Assembly: GCF_003171515.1 (NCBI RefSeq) | Contig: NC_089397.1 | Span: 434,001-498,000, forward strand | Length of the DNA stretch: 64,000 nt | From: Pyrenophora tritici-repentis | Taxonomy: Eukaryota; Ascomycota; Dothideomycetes; Pleosporales; Pleosporaceae | Direction of reading: 5' to 3' | Shown here: positions 54,796 through 64,000 of the stretch, piece by piece | Numbering within the stretch: the first letter of the stretch is position 1 | How the letters are laid out: every line of letters starts with the position of its first letter | The notes under the pieces: generated by a model | Databases searched by the model: none | Seen by the model: only the letters and a program-made list of their open reading frames with translations | What the model was told of the DNA's origin: nothing | Translations under genes and position numbers: made by a program

Positions 54796-55569
54796 TTGCT
54801 TTACTGTTACTACAAAATCGTGTCTTCTAAAAGGTTGTATGCCCGAATCTCCGGCGAGATCCTCTACGAGGATACCGCACAACGCTACCACGACCTCCTC
54901 CAACGCTTCCGAAATGTAGCCAACTTTGCGATCAACTCCCACAAAAAGTACGATCTTACAAGTCAGAAGCTGAGTACTTGGTCTGTCTGCAAATCTTCAA
55001 GTCTAGACCCCCTTCTAGACCCCCTAGACGAGGTGATTTGCATGATCAAGGGCGTGATACATTCGCGACATGTATCCTTCTATGAAGACTGGTTACAAAC
55101 CCACGGGACTTACTCTCAATGGCCTTCCAGTAAGGACAAGAATTCACTATGGAACAGATTTTCTTATAGCATGGCCGATCAGGTACGCAACCTGCGGAAC
55201 TGGTTTTCAGATTTATTCGGCATAAGAGAAATTTCAATCGAAGAAGAGAATGGTAAGTTCGATTTGCTCTTAACGGTTTATGCGGAACTTCTTCTAATTG
55301 TCGAAGAGCTACTGAAGAAGCTCAAAGAAACCTTTGATGATAGCTCCGCGTGGGCCACCACAGCACATGGATGTGAAGAGAGGCTGCCCAAGCATCCTGT
55401 GGCTTTACAGCTCGAGCTCCAGGCAAGACTCGATAAATCTATGGCCGAAATAAAGCAAGCTAAGGCCACCAAGGATGGCAGACGGTCGATAGTGAGGATT
55501 TATGGGTATACGGCAGAATTACCCTCATCATCTTATACGATCTGGCCTCGTGGTTATGAAGATTTTTAA
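54796..55569 (+). CDS. Open frame for a helical hypothetical protein, no clear ATG
   Basis: About 257 codons open to TAA at 55569, with balanced codon use and helical, charged translation (YHDLLQRFRNVANFAINSHKK, YAELLLIVEELLKKLKETF). There is no in-frame ATG near the start: translation would begin at TTG, or at the internal ATG at 55042, or the true start lies in an upstream exon not identified. It shares helical style with the 273-aa protein at 32.7 kb. No domain recognised. It may be a 5'-damaged gene. Confidence 0.4.
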   Translation: MLYCYYKIVSSKRLYARISGEILYEDTAQRYHDLLQRFRNVANFAINSHKKYDLTSQKLSTWSVCKSSSLDPLLDPLDEVICMIKGVIHSRHVSFYEDWLQTHGTYSQWPSSKDKNSLWNRFSYSMADQVRNLRNWFSDLFGIREISIEEENGKFDLLLTVYAELLLIVEELLKKLKETFDDSSAWATTAHGCEERLPKHPVALQLELQARLDKSMAEIKQAKATKDGRRSIVRIYGYTAELPSSSYTIWPRGYEDF

Positions 55570-55670
55570 GATACCAAGGCTTCAGCATCAGAACTCCAGA
55601 CACAAGAACATATTGGCAGCTGCGAAAGGAACGCGTACCCAAATTATATCGACGACAATATGCTATTAGA

Positions 55671-56661
55671 CTAAGCAGCTACTGTATCCGCCATGCCATA
55701 ATTCTTTTTAGTGTTCCATACCCTCCACTCCCCAGCGTTCACCGCATCATACTTCTTCACTTCGTCTTTCTCCTTCAAGATCGGATCAATCAGCACATCA
55801 GGGTCTGGATGTATGAAAAAAGGAATCGAATATCTTGCCGGCAACACATCGCCAGATACCCGCGGGCTTACGACTCGGTGCATAGTACTTCGACAACGAT
55901 CGTTCGTCAAGCGTTGCATTAGGTCCGCAATATTGATCAGTACTGTCCCGGGAACTGGTAGCGCCGCTTTGAATTCGCCGGTATGGAAGGGATCGACCTC
56001 AAGGCCGCCGACGTTATCTTGGAAGAGCAGTGTGCACAGGCCGAAGTCAGTATGCGGAATGATACGCGCATGCCCTTCTTGTTCGACAATCTTCTTCTCG
56101 ATGGATGGATAGCGAATAAGGCGGAGTTGTGGATCGGCCCGCTTGGTGATATCGTCGAAGAAGTTGTCTCCCAGATCCAAGGCCATGGCCAGGCATCTAA
56201 GCACATTCATACCCAGAACGTAACACTGGTTGTAGAAGTCGTCAATAGTCTCGCGGAAGCCAGGAAGATCAGAATCTGAGGGACAGGACGGGTTCCTAAA
56301 GCGGCGATGTTCGTAGCATTCTTTGTGGTCGGTACCTCCATTTGCTTCGTCGCCATCGCCGGTGTAGCCTTGGTTTATCTCGGGATCGGATAGGCGCCAA
56401 GTGTATTTCTTTTCCAGTGGTAGATCGAAGAAGCTTTTAGCCTAATTTCTGTCAGGTCCGTTATATATTGACATTGAGAAAACATACAAGTCGGAATATC
56501 TCATCAACACGCTCTTGTGGTATGCCGTGATCTTTCAGGTAAACCCATCCAACTGTCGAGAAGGCGTCATATATTTGTCTTGCTACCGCACGTCTCTCCG
56601 CATCACCGCCGTTGATGAACTTTTCAAATGAGACGATTGCAATTTCGGCTGTGCCCGCCAT
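55671..56661 (-). CDS. 2-oxoglutarate/Fe(II) oxygenase, IPNS-like, 314 aa
   Basis: Exons 56661-56488 and 56441-55671; a 46-nt intron. The N-terminal DIOX_N part (VSFEKFINGGDAERRAVARQIYDAF, VGWVYLKDHGI) is followed by the 2OG-Fe(II) core: HTDFG (first His and Asp iron ligands), the second His in STMHRVV and RYSIPFF, whose Arg binds 2-oxoglutarate. This is the isopenicillin-N-synthase-like superfamily; substrates in fungi range from flavonoids to thymine. It would act in the cytosol and decarboxylate 2-oxoglutarate while hydroxylating or desaturating an unknown substrate. Complete length for the family. Confidence 0.9.
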
Positions 56662-56941
56662 AGTATAAAGTTCGATTGTAGTTGGTAGCTATGCAGATGT
56701 TCATGTACGCGCGAGGTGCGTATGCTCTGCGTTCATTGTGGCCACCACCGTAGCGGGAAAGTGGGCTTTGCCTCATCGTCATCCCGTCACTGCGCAATCG
56801 GCCCTGTCTGTCCCTAAGATCACGTGTTCGCGAGGCCTCAGAATGCATCATGTACACTATGCGCTACATGCCCATGTGTAGTTTCGTTCTTCTATTAGAC
56901 GTGTAATGTTCTCGTCTAGTTCAACTATTAACATACTCGGT

Positions 56942-58077
56942 CTACAAAGCTTGAGCCTGCTTCGCCCCAGGATATAGTGGCATAATAATCTTGACAGCAG
57001 CCTCATAGCTGGTGAACAGTATACCACCACTAAAAACGGTGCGTCCCAACCTCATTGTCGTGCCTTTCCAGAACCCGCGGATTCCATAATCCAACAACAC
57101 GCTCTTGACAGCCTCGACCGTAGTCGTCCCTTTTGCGCTCTGCGACCGTGTCTTGATAACATCAAAAGGCTGTGTGGATAGTGTTGTGACAATGCCAGCC
57201 ACGGAGCCGTTGGCAAAATTGACAGCAGTGTTTTGCTCTATATTTCGAGTCTTTTCAAAGTCTTTAAGGATGTTGTAGGTTCCCATTCGGAAAGCCGTGG
57301 CAAATGCTTGCTTGAGCGTGGTGCCAGCAAAGCCGCGGTACAAGCCCCGAATACCATGCTCTTTCCAGATAGTCGTGGTGGCGTGTAGACCAGAGCGGAA
57401 GCGCTTCTCATTTCTCGCGTCGTCTATCAGGGCCGTTTTGATGCGCTCTGTTGGCGTCACGGCAGTGATGGATGCGACTACTCCTGCGGACATGCCGGCC
57501 AGTAGATTGCGAAGAGGTGAAAGGGTCCCGGTCTCTGGATCTGCGAAGGACAACTTGATTTGGTCGAAGAACAGAAATCTCACGGCATCCTTTCCGACCG
57601 AACCCTGTCATCGTCTCAGTCTTACTACTTCCGATAAGGAGTATTGAGCAAGTGATGATTCGGACGAAGCAAGCTCAGTTCTTATGAGAGCAAGCTGCAC
57701 AGACCAGGTGACTTGAAGAGATGCACACTCACAAATACAAGTGCGCCGCAGCCCTTGTAGAGCGCTCTAATGCCTTCATTCTGATACACCTGCGTGACGA
57801 CGTAGAAAGGATTCCGAGGTGTCGGTATGCCTTTCTCTGCTCTCAATTGCACTCGTGTCTTCGCAAATTCCATAGGATACTGCATGAGCAACACGTAAGT
57901 CGCGCGAAAATGACCGGAATACCGCTTTGGAGACGTACCGAGAGGAACCCTTCCACGCCGCCAGCAATGCCGCCGGCTGCCAGAGAGACTACCGCGGGTA
58001 CGTTCTTATCCTGGGAAGGCCATCAATTGGGATTCAATGAGCTCTTCATTGTGGCTTACATTGCCGCCTGAAACCAT
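56942..58077 (-). CDS. Mitochondrial tricarboxylate (citrate) carrier-like protein, 299 aa
   Basis: Exons 58077-58060, 58010-57939, 57879-57733 and 57604-56942. The first exon is only 18 nt (MVSGGN) but has a good donor and restores the N-terminus. Three mitochondrial-carrier repeats are visible with signatures YPMEFAKTRVQL, TPTERIKTALI and QPFDVIKTRSQ, each followed by the GxxxLYKG/GLYRG/GFWKG loop. The sequence is closest in pattern to the Ctp1/SLC25A1 citrate transporters, which exchange citrate for malate across the inner mitochondrial membrane. Length is normal. The 5' end lies 115 bp from the pogo-like transposon, whose insertion therefore touches this gene's promoter. Confidence 0.88.
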
Positions 58078-58191
58078 TTGCGTTTATAGGTTTGGGATGA
58101 GGATGGTGTTACGATGACGATGGGTGGATGAAAGTTGCGGATATGCAGCTAGCCGATAGCCGGGTTAAAGGCGCGGTGTCGGATAACTCTA

Positions 58192-58242
58192 ACGTGTCCG
58201 TGCGCGTGATGCGCGGATTCGCGTGATGCGCGGGGAACACCA
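58192..58242 (+). repeat. Left terminal inverted repeat of pogo-like element
   Basis: 51 bp, perfectly matched by the reverse complement of 60248-60298. It contains an internal near-tandem CGCGTGATGCGCGG duplication. Confidence 0.93.
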
Positions 58243-58343
58243 TATCCACTACTTCAAAAATGAAGCTATTAAGCCACGTATATAAGCTGTTATTATACGA
58301 ATTTATAGAGGGGGAGTAATTAGATGCTTGCGATCAACTTGTA

Positions 58344-60200
58344 CTATCTATATTTTGATGGGAGGTTGACGTTGCGGCCACGTGATGTGAGCTTTGATGG
58401 AGGAGCTGGAGGCTCTTCTTGAACTTGAGCACCAGCGCGAGCAGCCTCAACGCGTTTTTGACGCTTGTTGTTCGATGAGGTAGCTGCTGAAGCTCTCCTC
58501 TTTCCCTTTTGGGGTAGTTGTATAGCTTTAGCAGCGTCTCTCTCCTCCTTCTGGCGCGCGCGTTCAGCTGCTTTCTCAGCTCGCTCAAGCTCCCTCATCT
58601 CCTTGAGTCTCTGCCTCTCCACACGCCTCTCCTCGAGCTCATCTTGACGCTGCAGTCGAGCCTCCTCGCGCTGCTTCTTGGACCGTGCTTTTTGGAGTTT
58701 CTCCTCCGTCTCATCTCGCTCCCGTACTGCTTCTCTAGCTCGAGCCTCACGCAGCTTGCGAGGAGACCAGAAGACAGAGCCACCGTGATACTCCTGGCGC
58801 TGTTGAAGGTCAAGAGCTTTGCCCTTCTTCCTGTGCTTCTTTTTATGTTGAAGAGCCTCCTTTAAGCCCTCGTTCTCATGCTTTAAAAGCTCATACTGCA
58901 CAGAGAGATGGTGAACGCTTGAGCGCAGCTTTCTTGCCTCATACTGATGGCTATCATTAACAGCAGCTCGTACTAGCCGATCGAGCTTTCTCCAGTCATG
59001 ATCAGAGAGCCCTGACGATGAGCTTCTCTCAGCTTCTGGCGTGCTAGCAAATCTACGAAGGATAACGTTGGCATCCATCGGCCAGATCCCAGTGGCTTCG
59101 AAGGCCTTCAATATGAGGCTCTCTGTGAAGGAGGATATCCAGGCGCTCCAGAAGAGCGGGAAGAAGTCCCCTTTCTTGATTGGAATAAGGCCTTGAGCCT
59201 TATGGAGATGGTTAGTGAGCTCGTTAGAGTAGGCTTGAGAGAGTGGCTTGAACAGCACTACATCTAGCGGCTGGAGCGTATGGGTCGAATGGGGAGGAAG
59301 GATCATGAGGAGGATCCTATGGCGATCGCAGTACTTAATAAACTCCATCGTGAGGTGAGATCCATGGCCATCAAGGATGAGCAATCTCCATCTACCTGAT
59401 CGTTGCTTTGTAGAGCGATCAAACACCTGCTCCAGCCAAGCTAGGCCTACGTTATCATTTGACCAGCCTGTTGGAGATGATGAGACAAAGACCTCATGTT
59501 CTCCTGCCTTGATATCTTCTACCCAACTCGATCGTATAGCTCCATTTTTAGCTGCGTAGATAAGGGCTGGAGGCAGCGAGCTCCCATCAGCGCAGCAGCA
59601 GGCCAGGACTGTCAGAAACTCGCGTGATCCATCCTGGAGAGATGCTCGAACCTCCTTCTTCTCCCATTGACGCCTGCTGAATATCCTCTTACTTCTGCCT
59701 ATCAAGCCAATTAAGAAGCCCTTCTCATCCATATTGTATATATCTCGAGCCTCTAGGTGATATTCGGTGATCTTTCGATGCAGCAGCTCGAAGTAGAGTC
59801 TATACTTTGACTCAGAATCAGCCAGGTGGCGCGTACGATCCATGGCGCTGGTCCACTTTGAGATGAGATGGATCTCGTGTCGGTTGATGAAGCGAGTAAC
59901 CCAGCTCTCGCTGAGCTGCTGATGGGCTACTTCTGATGAGAAATTCCTGATCATCTCTCGTGTAGGAGGAATGCCTCGCTTTGTGAGCTTTTCGATATAT
60001 CTCACAAGCTCTAGCTCTTGTTGTGGGTTGAGTTTCTGCTGGTTGAAGTTCTTGTCTCTTTCTGAGCTTGTCTGGCCCTGGTGCCTTCGGGTCAACGTAG
60101 ATCTCACAACACCATGCTTAGCAGCAATTTTAGTATACGAGAACTGTTCTCCTGGCTCTAGATTTTCAATATCTTCAATCGCAGCTTGAATTGGGTCCAT
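58344..60200 (-). CDS. pogo/Fot1 transposase, 618 aa
   Basis: Intact ORF from a true ATG. The N-terminus has a Psq-type helix-turn-helix (FSYTKIAAKHGVVRSTLTRR) and a CENP-B-like DNA-binding part (ESWVTRFINRH). The DDE_1 core has NMDEKGF (first Asp), LILDGHGSH (second Asp) and THTLQPLDV (third Asp), the DDxD triad of pogo elements. After about residue 440 comes a long, very charged coiled-coil extension (REARAREAVRERDETEEKLQKAR...) ending in a basic KGKRRAS/NNKRQKR segment that probably serves nuclear import. It cuts and pastes the element through its 51-bp ends. Confidence 0.95.
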   Translation of the reverse strand: MDPIQAAIEDIENLEPGEQFSYTKIAAKHGVVRSTLTRRHQGQTSSERDKNFNQQKLNPQQELELVRYIEKLTKRGIPPTREMIRNFSSEVAHQQLSESWVTRFINRHEIHLISKWTSAMDRTRHLADSESKYRLYFELLHRKITEYHLEARDIYNMDEKGFLIGLIGRSKRIFSRRQWEKKEVRASLQDGSREFLTVLACCCADGSSLPPALIYAAKNGAIRSSWVEDIKAGEHEVFVSSSPTGWSNDNVGLAWLEQVFDRSTKQRSGRWRLLILDGHGSHLTMEFIKYCDRHRILLMILPPHSTHTLQPLDVVLFKPLSQAYSNELTNHLHKAQGLIPIKKGDFFPLFWSAWISSFTESLILKAFEATGIWPMDANVILRRFASTPEAERSSSSGLSDHDWRKLDRLVRAAVNDSHQYEARKLRSSVHHLSVQYELLKHENEGLKEALQHKKKHRKKGKALDLQQRQEYHGGSVFWSPRKLREARAREAVRERDETEEKLQKARSKKQREEARLQRQDELEERRVERQRLKEMRELERAEKAAERARQKEERDAAKAIQLPQKGKRRASAATSSNNKRQKRVEAARAGAQVQEEPPAPPSKLTSRGRNVNLPSKYR

Positions 60201-60247
60201 ATTGGTGGAGTTAACGTGTGTTGAAGGTGAAGGGGTTTGACGTGTTT

Positions 60248-60298
60248 TGGTGTTCCCCGCGCATCACGCGAATCCGCGCATCACGCGCACGGACACGT
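60248..60298 (-). repeat. Right terminal inverted repeat of pogo-like element
   Basis: 51 bp, reverse complement of 58192-58242. Confidence 0.93.
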
Positions 60299-60300
60299 TA

Positions 60301-61573
60301 GCAGCTCTGGAGTGCGTCGACACATCTAACACAGCGCACAAACATAATCACATTGCGAATTATAGGCATATATTGGTGACTTGCAAGTTATTTTGGTAGT
60401 CTTCATTTAGTGTTGTAACTTCAGTGGTTCACGGGTGCGTTGACCGAATTTTCGGATAAGCGTCAGCTTCTGCGCAGGCATTCGACGGCCATGGAAAGTC
60501 TCGAAATACCACGGAGCAATCCTTTACATTCGTTTGTATGACGTTGCCTGATATCTTAGGGACTCCAAAAAGACTCCAGTCTCACCTGGGTATCACAGAA
60601 TACTTTCCAGTGTGGGTAAGCGCCTAATAGGCGTGTCTGGCGACTACAGTGGCCTTTTCCCACTAGTATGTCAAGTATTTTATGACACCCGAGTGGTCTG
60701 TAAGTCACAATAGTGAAACCCCGCGATACCGAATCTTGTTCGCCTTGAGCTTCTCCGCAACTTCTGCAATGCCAGGCTCACTCAATTCAAGGTTTTCGAT
60801 CCCAGGCTTCACATCGTGGGTTGCTGCGAATTACAACATCTCGTCGTGCTTGGCCCGGGAAGCGACGAGGCTATATCCAACGAAAAACATCTACAAAATG
60901 CACTATTGGAATACTCCAGCACTGTTGTGTTTCAATCATGGATGAATTTTGCTTACGGAAGCTCGAGAGTCCCATGAGGCGCAACCAACGGAATCACTTT
61001 CCTGCTCTGGCCAGAACTTCCTTGGTCATGCATCTGGAAGGCAACATGTTAGGCAGCATCAAAGGACCTGTTGTGTTGTAACTCTTCCAATCCAGAGACT
61101 TACTTCCAGCAACCACCAAAGTGCTAACAGGCTTATACAACGTCCCCAGGCCAGCTGACAAGCTGATTGGATAGCAAGATGGCGAATATCAACAATGCCT
61201 ATGATGCCCATTCGCTCTCCTGGCTTCACCACAGACACCAACGCGTTGTACGTCGTAGCGCAAGCATACTGGGGCGGAGCCACATGTTCTCTCGCCATAT
61301 TTCCAGAGATCTTATGCAGTTGCGTTTCTTTGCCGATATAATACAGGTTAAACTACTATTCATATTCCAACATTACTAGGATAGCGTTGGGATGGGACAC
61401 AGATGTTCAGTACTACGTGCCTTATCTCCACCACCGGCAATGTCCACATTATTAGCAGACCAACAATCCTCTTTTCCAACACACGCAAATTAGGTGATCG
61501 GTGAATATCTAGGTAACTTCCTACTGTACATCTTCCATCAACCGCGAAATCTAACGCCTAGCCAGCAAACCAC
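60301..61573. other. Intergenic, no gene seen
   Basis: 1.3 kb. Frames at 60682-61379 are short and overlap in several phases with no domain. Confidence 0.45.
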
Positions 61574-63366
61574 CTACACCCCAACCCCATCCAACCCAAC
61601 CAAACTATCAAACCGATTCGCCCTCGCCGCCGCATACTCATCCATCTTCTCATCCGCACTATCCCCTTCACTCTCATCTGCCCCACTACCCCTCAGCCTC
61701 CCCAACTTCCTCAACGCATCATCCACATTCCACGCAATCCTCTCCGCACCCACTCTCGCGCCCACCAAATTCGGCGCCCCAGGTCCCAGCCTTAGTCCCG
61801 CTAGCCTTCCAGTAGCAAAAAGTGGAACGTCATCTCTCCACATGAGATCTTCGTTCAAGCACGGTAGCCCGCCCACGTATTTGATTGGGTACTGCTGTTG
61901 GAGAGAGGCAAGGTACGGTATACTACGTACATCTGTCTGGATGCCTGTTGCAAAGACTATGTAGTCGATGGATGGAAGCTCCACGTCTGCGGCGTCAACT
62001 TTGCATGTCCAGGTTTTCGCGTCTGGGTCCCAGTCTACAGATTTTAATGTTGTGTAGGTGTGTAGGGAGATGTTTCCACGCGCTACCTGGGTATCGAGGA
62101 TCTTGCGGTAGCGTGGTGTCATACTGCCTCCGTTTCGGGCTTTCATCATCATTTCGAAGCGCTCTGTGGTGAGAGGAGGGTATGTGTTAGCTTCTAGCTC
62201 GATAAGGATATGGGGTAGGGTTGCTTTCATGTACCTTCATCTGTGTCTGCGGTCCAGAACTCTGCTTGCTTCAGGTTGCGGAATTTGCCGACCCATTCGA
62301 GGTCGACGTCAAAGTGCTTAACCTTGAGGGGCCCCCGCATGAGTAGGTAGACTTTGGTTACGCCGCGCTTGAGAGCTAGGTCGGCGAGTTGAACACTTGT
62401 CAGACCGCCTCCTACAATGAGCATGTTGCTTGTCTGACGCGCTTTGATCTTGCGGGTTACATGTGATGGTGGGAATTGCTTGATCTGCATGGCGTGCGTG
62501 AAGCCTTCGTGAGGAGGGGGGACATTACTCGGTAGACCAGGCACAGATGGTATTGAGGGTGCGTTCCCTGGTCCAACGGCTAGAATGACTAGGTGTGCAT
62601 AACGTACGCCTTGGTCTGTCGTAACACGGAAGACTTTTCTGTCGTCTTCTGATGCATCGTCTGAGAAGACACTGTCATTCTCTGCATCCAGGAAGCTCGT
62701 AATCTCCTCATACTCAATGTTGACTACGCGTTCCTGTCGGAGCATATCGTTACCAAGGCGATATCGCTTGATGATCTCTTCGCAGTGTGCATCGAAGAGA
62801 TCTGTACGCGGTACAAAGTAGTCCTTTCGGTCTCTTTCGTCTACATCAGGTGTCCGGCCAAGGAATCGACCTTGTGATTTTATCGTCTTCTTCTTCTTGT
62901 GCTTGCTGACTTCCTTACCAGCAACACCTGGAAGTGCTTGGACATCCTTCTCCCTCTCATTCTCATATGTATATCCAAGCAACGCATCTCGATCCGCTGG
63001 GTCGACGTGAAAGAACATTGGACTGCGCAGGTAGTCGATATGAAACGTTTTGAAGAGACGCTTCCACTTCGCCATCCAGTCGGCGCCATCGGCATCGAGA
63101 ACGAGCATGTCCATCGCCTCATGTGCTGGTGTTTGGTGTTCGCATCCACAGTCTGAGCTTTCTGGGGATGAGGGTGGTGTAGGAAGTGAGTCTTTGTTGG
63201 TTCTGTAGTTCTTGATGCTCATTTTCCGACCATGTTTTCGGATCCAGTGGTACCGCTGGTGTTCGTCATCTGTGAAGGTTGCTGAAGGGGTGTGTTCGCG
63301 GAGACGAGCTGCGACTGCTAGACCTGCTGGTCCGCCGCCTACGATGAGGACGTCGTGGATGTGCAT
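61574..63366 (-). CDS. FAD/NAD(P)-binding monooxygenase-like protein, 573 aa
   Basis: Exons 63366-62235 and 62163-61574. A 71-nt intron (GTACAT donor, CACCACAG acceptor) joins TDE to ERFEMMMKARNGG and repairs what otherwise looks like two overlapping ORFs. The FAD Rossmann motif LIVGGGPAGLAVAARL is at the N-terminus, a second nucleotide-binding motif LIVGGGLTSVQLADLALKRG at about 320, and VFATGIQTD near residue 440. The plan is that of L-ornithine N5-monooxygenase/flavin monooxygenase relatives. An inserted Lys-rich segment (KHKKKKTIKS) lies near 155. The substrate is not predictable from sequence. The C-terminus is acidic. Confidence 0.85.
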
Positions 63367-64000
63367 GATGAACTTGATGGCCTGGTAAGAGATGATTTGG
63401 GATTATTGTATAGATCACGAGTGAGGTCCATTTGACTTCTCGTGGACATCCAGGTACCTTGATGGCTGGCTAACTTGCCACTTTAGGTACATCCATCATG
63501 GTGCTCTAGAGGTACGAGGCTACGCGTCGCATCTGCGATGATGGCATTCTTCATTCGCAATACATTGACTGAAACAGATGTTTCCTGTCTAACCGTCGAG
63601 TAAGCTCCGAATAACGGTACTACCCTTCTTAGCTTCCTCGCTTTCTTGGCAGCAGGTGGTGTGATTATGCGGTCTGCGTCTCCGTTGCTACCACACCGAG
63701 ATTTTTCTTTCTTTTCTCAGCTATATTAGCCTTCTTTCGTATCTCCTTTCTTGTTCACCATCTTCTGTTCGCTCCGGAGAGTCTGGGTTCATGCCGAGTG
63801 AAAACATAAGAGAACCGAATAAACAAACTTCCTGAAAGAATAATTCAGCTATTACTAGGTACCCAAGTATCTACAATACAACTAGCTTCATATACGGTCT
63901 TTGTGGCAACAGCAGTAACGTACCATACTCCACCATGAGAGCGCTGTGAATTGTCTATCTCACGACTTGATACCCTTGTCGATCACGGCCTCGCCTTCAG
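63367..64000. other. Window end, no gene seen
   Basis: 634 bp upstream of the flavin enzyme. It contains its promoter and probably leader sequence of a gene beyond the window. No supported ORF. Confidence 0.45.

Larger units (their letters stand above)
58192..60298 (-). mobile_element. Intact pogo/Fot1-type transposon with perfect 51-bp TIRs
   Basis: A 2,107-bp element. Inverted repeats 58192-58242 and 60248-60298 are identical over 51 bp, beginning ACGTGTCCGTGCGCGTGATG, and each contains two copies of CGCGTGATGCGCGG. TA flanks both ends (58190-58191 and 60299-60300), the target duplication of the Tc1/mariner superfamily. One uninterrupted transposase ORF fills the interior. There is no sign of RIP. 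It lies 115 bp upstream of the mitochondrial carrier start codon. Confidence 0.95.

Noticed and set aside
61574..62230. Separate small gene after the flavin enzyme
   Set aside because: A 71-nt intron joins it to the upstream frame and rebuilds a continuous conserved block (TDEERFEMM), so it is the second exon.
1..64000. CRISPR array or bacterial-type operon
   Set aside because: No regularly spaced identical repeats with unique spacers; the gene structure is spliced and eukaryotic throughout.

Overview
The window is nuclear DNA of a filamentous ascomycete. Genes have short introns (about 45-70 nt) with GTRNGT donors, CTAAY/CTGAC branch sites and YAG acceptors. The old repeats show CpA-to-TpA mutation (RIP), which has turned CAG codons into TAG. 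The family set (LaeA-like methyltransferase, LIM-RhoGAP, secreted tyrosinase, tailoring oxidases) and the transposon types fit a dothideomycete, probably Pleosporales; that lineage is inference.

Repeat block, about 1-25.5 kb. A Tad1-like LINE fragment is followed by a RIP-decayed Ty1/copia element (+). A second decayed copia (-, 164-bp LTRs, perfect 5-bp TSD) split the first, and a pogo/Fot1 element sits inside the second. Next come an open, apparently unmutated copia element (11,036-17,130, LTRs identical by eye) and a Tc1/mariner remnant. Then follows a complete hAT element (18,720-24,591) with a perfect 8-bp TSD (ATTACAGT). A solo LTR with a 5-bp TSD and a second LINE fragment close the block.

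The hAT element is the main discovery. Besides its three-exon transposase it carries two divergently transcribed genes: a three-exon histone H3 variant with an extended tail that has lost the ARKS contexts of H3K9 and H3K27, and a four-exon protein of unknown family with a strongly acidic C-terminus (possibly a histone-binding partner). A bipartite motif, TTATCACA repeated at exactly 13-bp spacing, occurs about 12 times in the element. It lies in six of its seven introns, usually abutting the splice donor, in both promoters and near both 3' ends. The termini carry G-rich telomere-like subterminal repeats.

Genic block, about 25.6-64 kb. It opens with a cysteine-rich secreted protein with tandemly duplicated exons. 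A run of metabolic genes follows: LaeA-like methyltransferase, FAD monooxygenase, zinc alcohol dehydrogenase, a hypothetical protein, a P450 and a trans-aconitate-type methyltransferase. They form a tailoring-enzyme set without a PKS or NRPS. Then come housekeeping and other genes: LIM-RhoGAP (Lrg1-like), RNA polymerase II subunit Rpb4, a hypothetical protein, a secreted tyrosinase, a LanC-like protein, a single-pass membrane protein, a 2OG-Fe(II) oxygenase, a mitochondrial citrate-type carrier, an intact pogo-like transposon (58,192-60,298, perfect 51-bp TIRs) and a flavin monooxygenase-like enzyme.

Exon coordinates come from reading splice signals and frame continuity by eye, and family names from recognised motifs. 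No database search was run.
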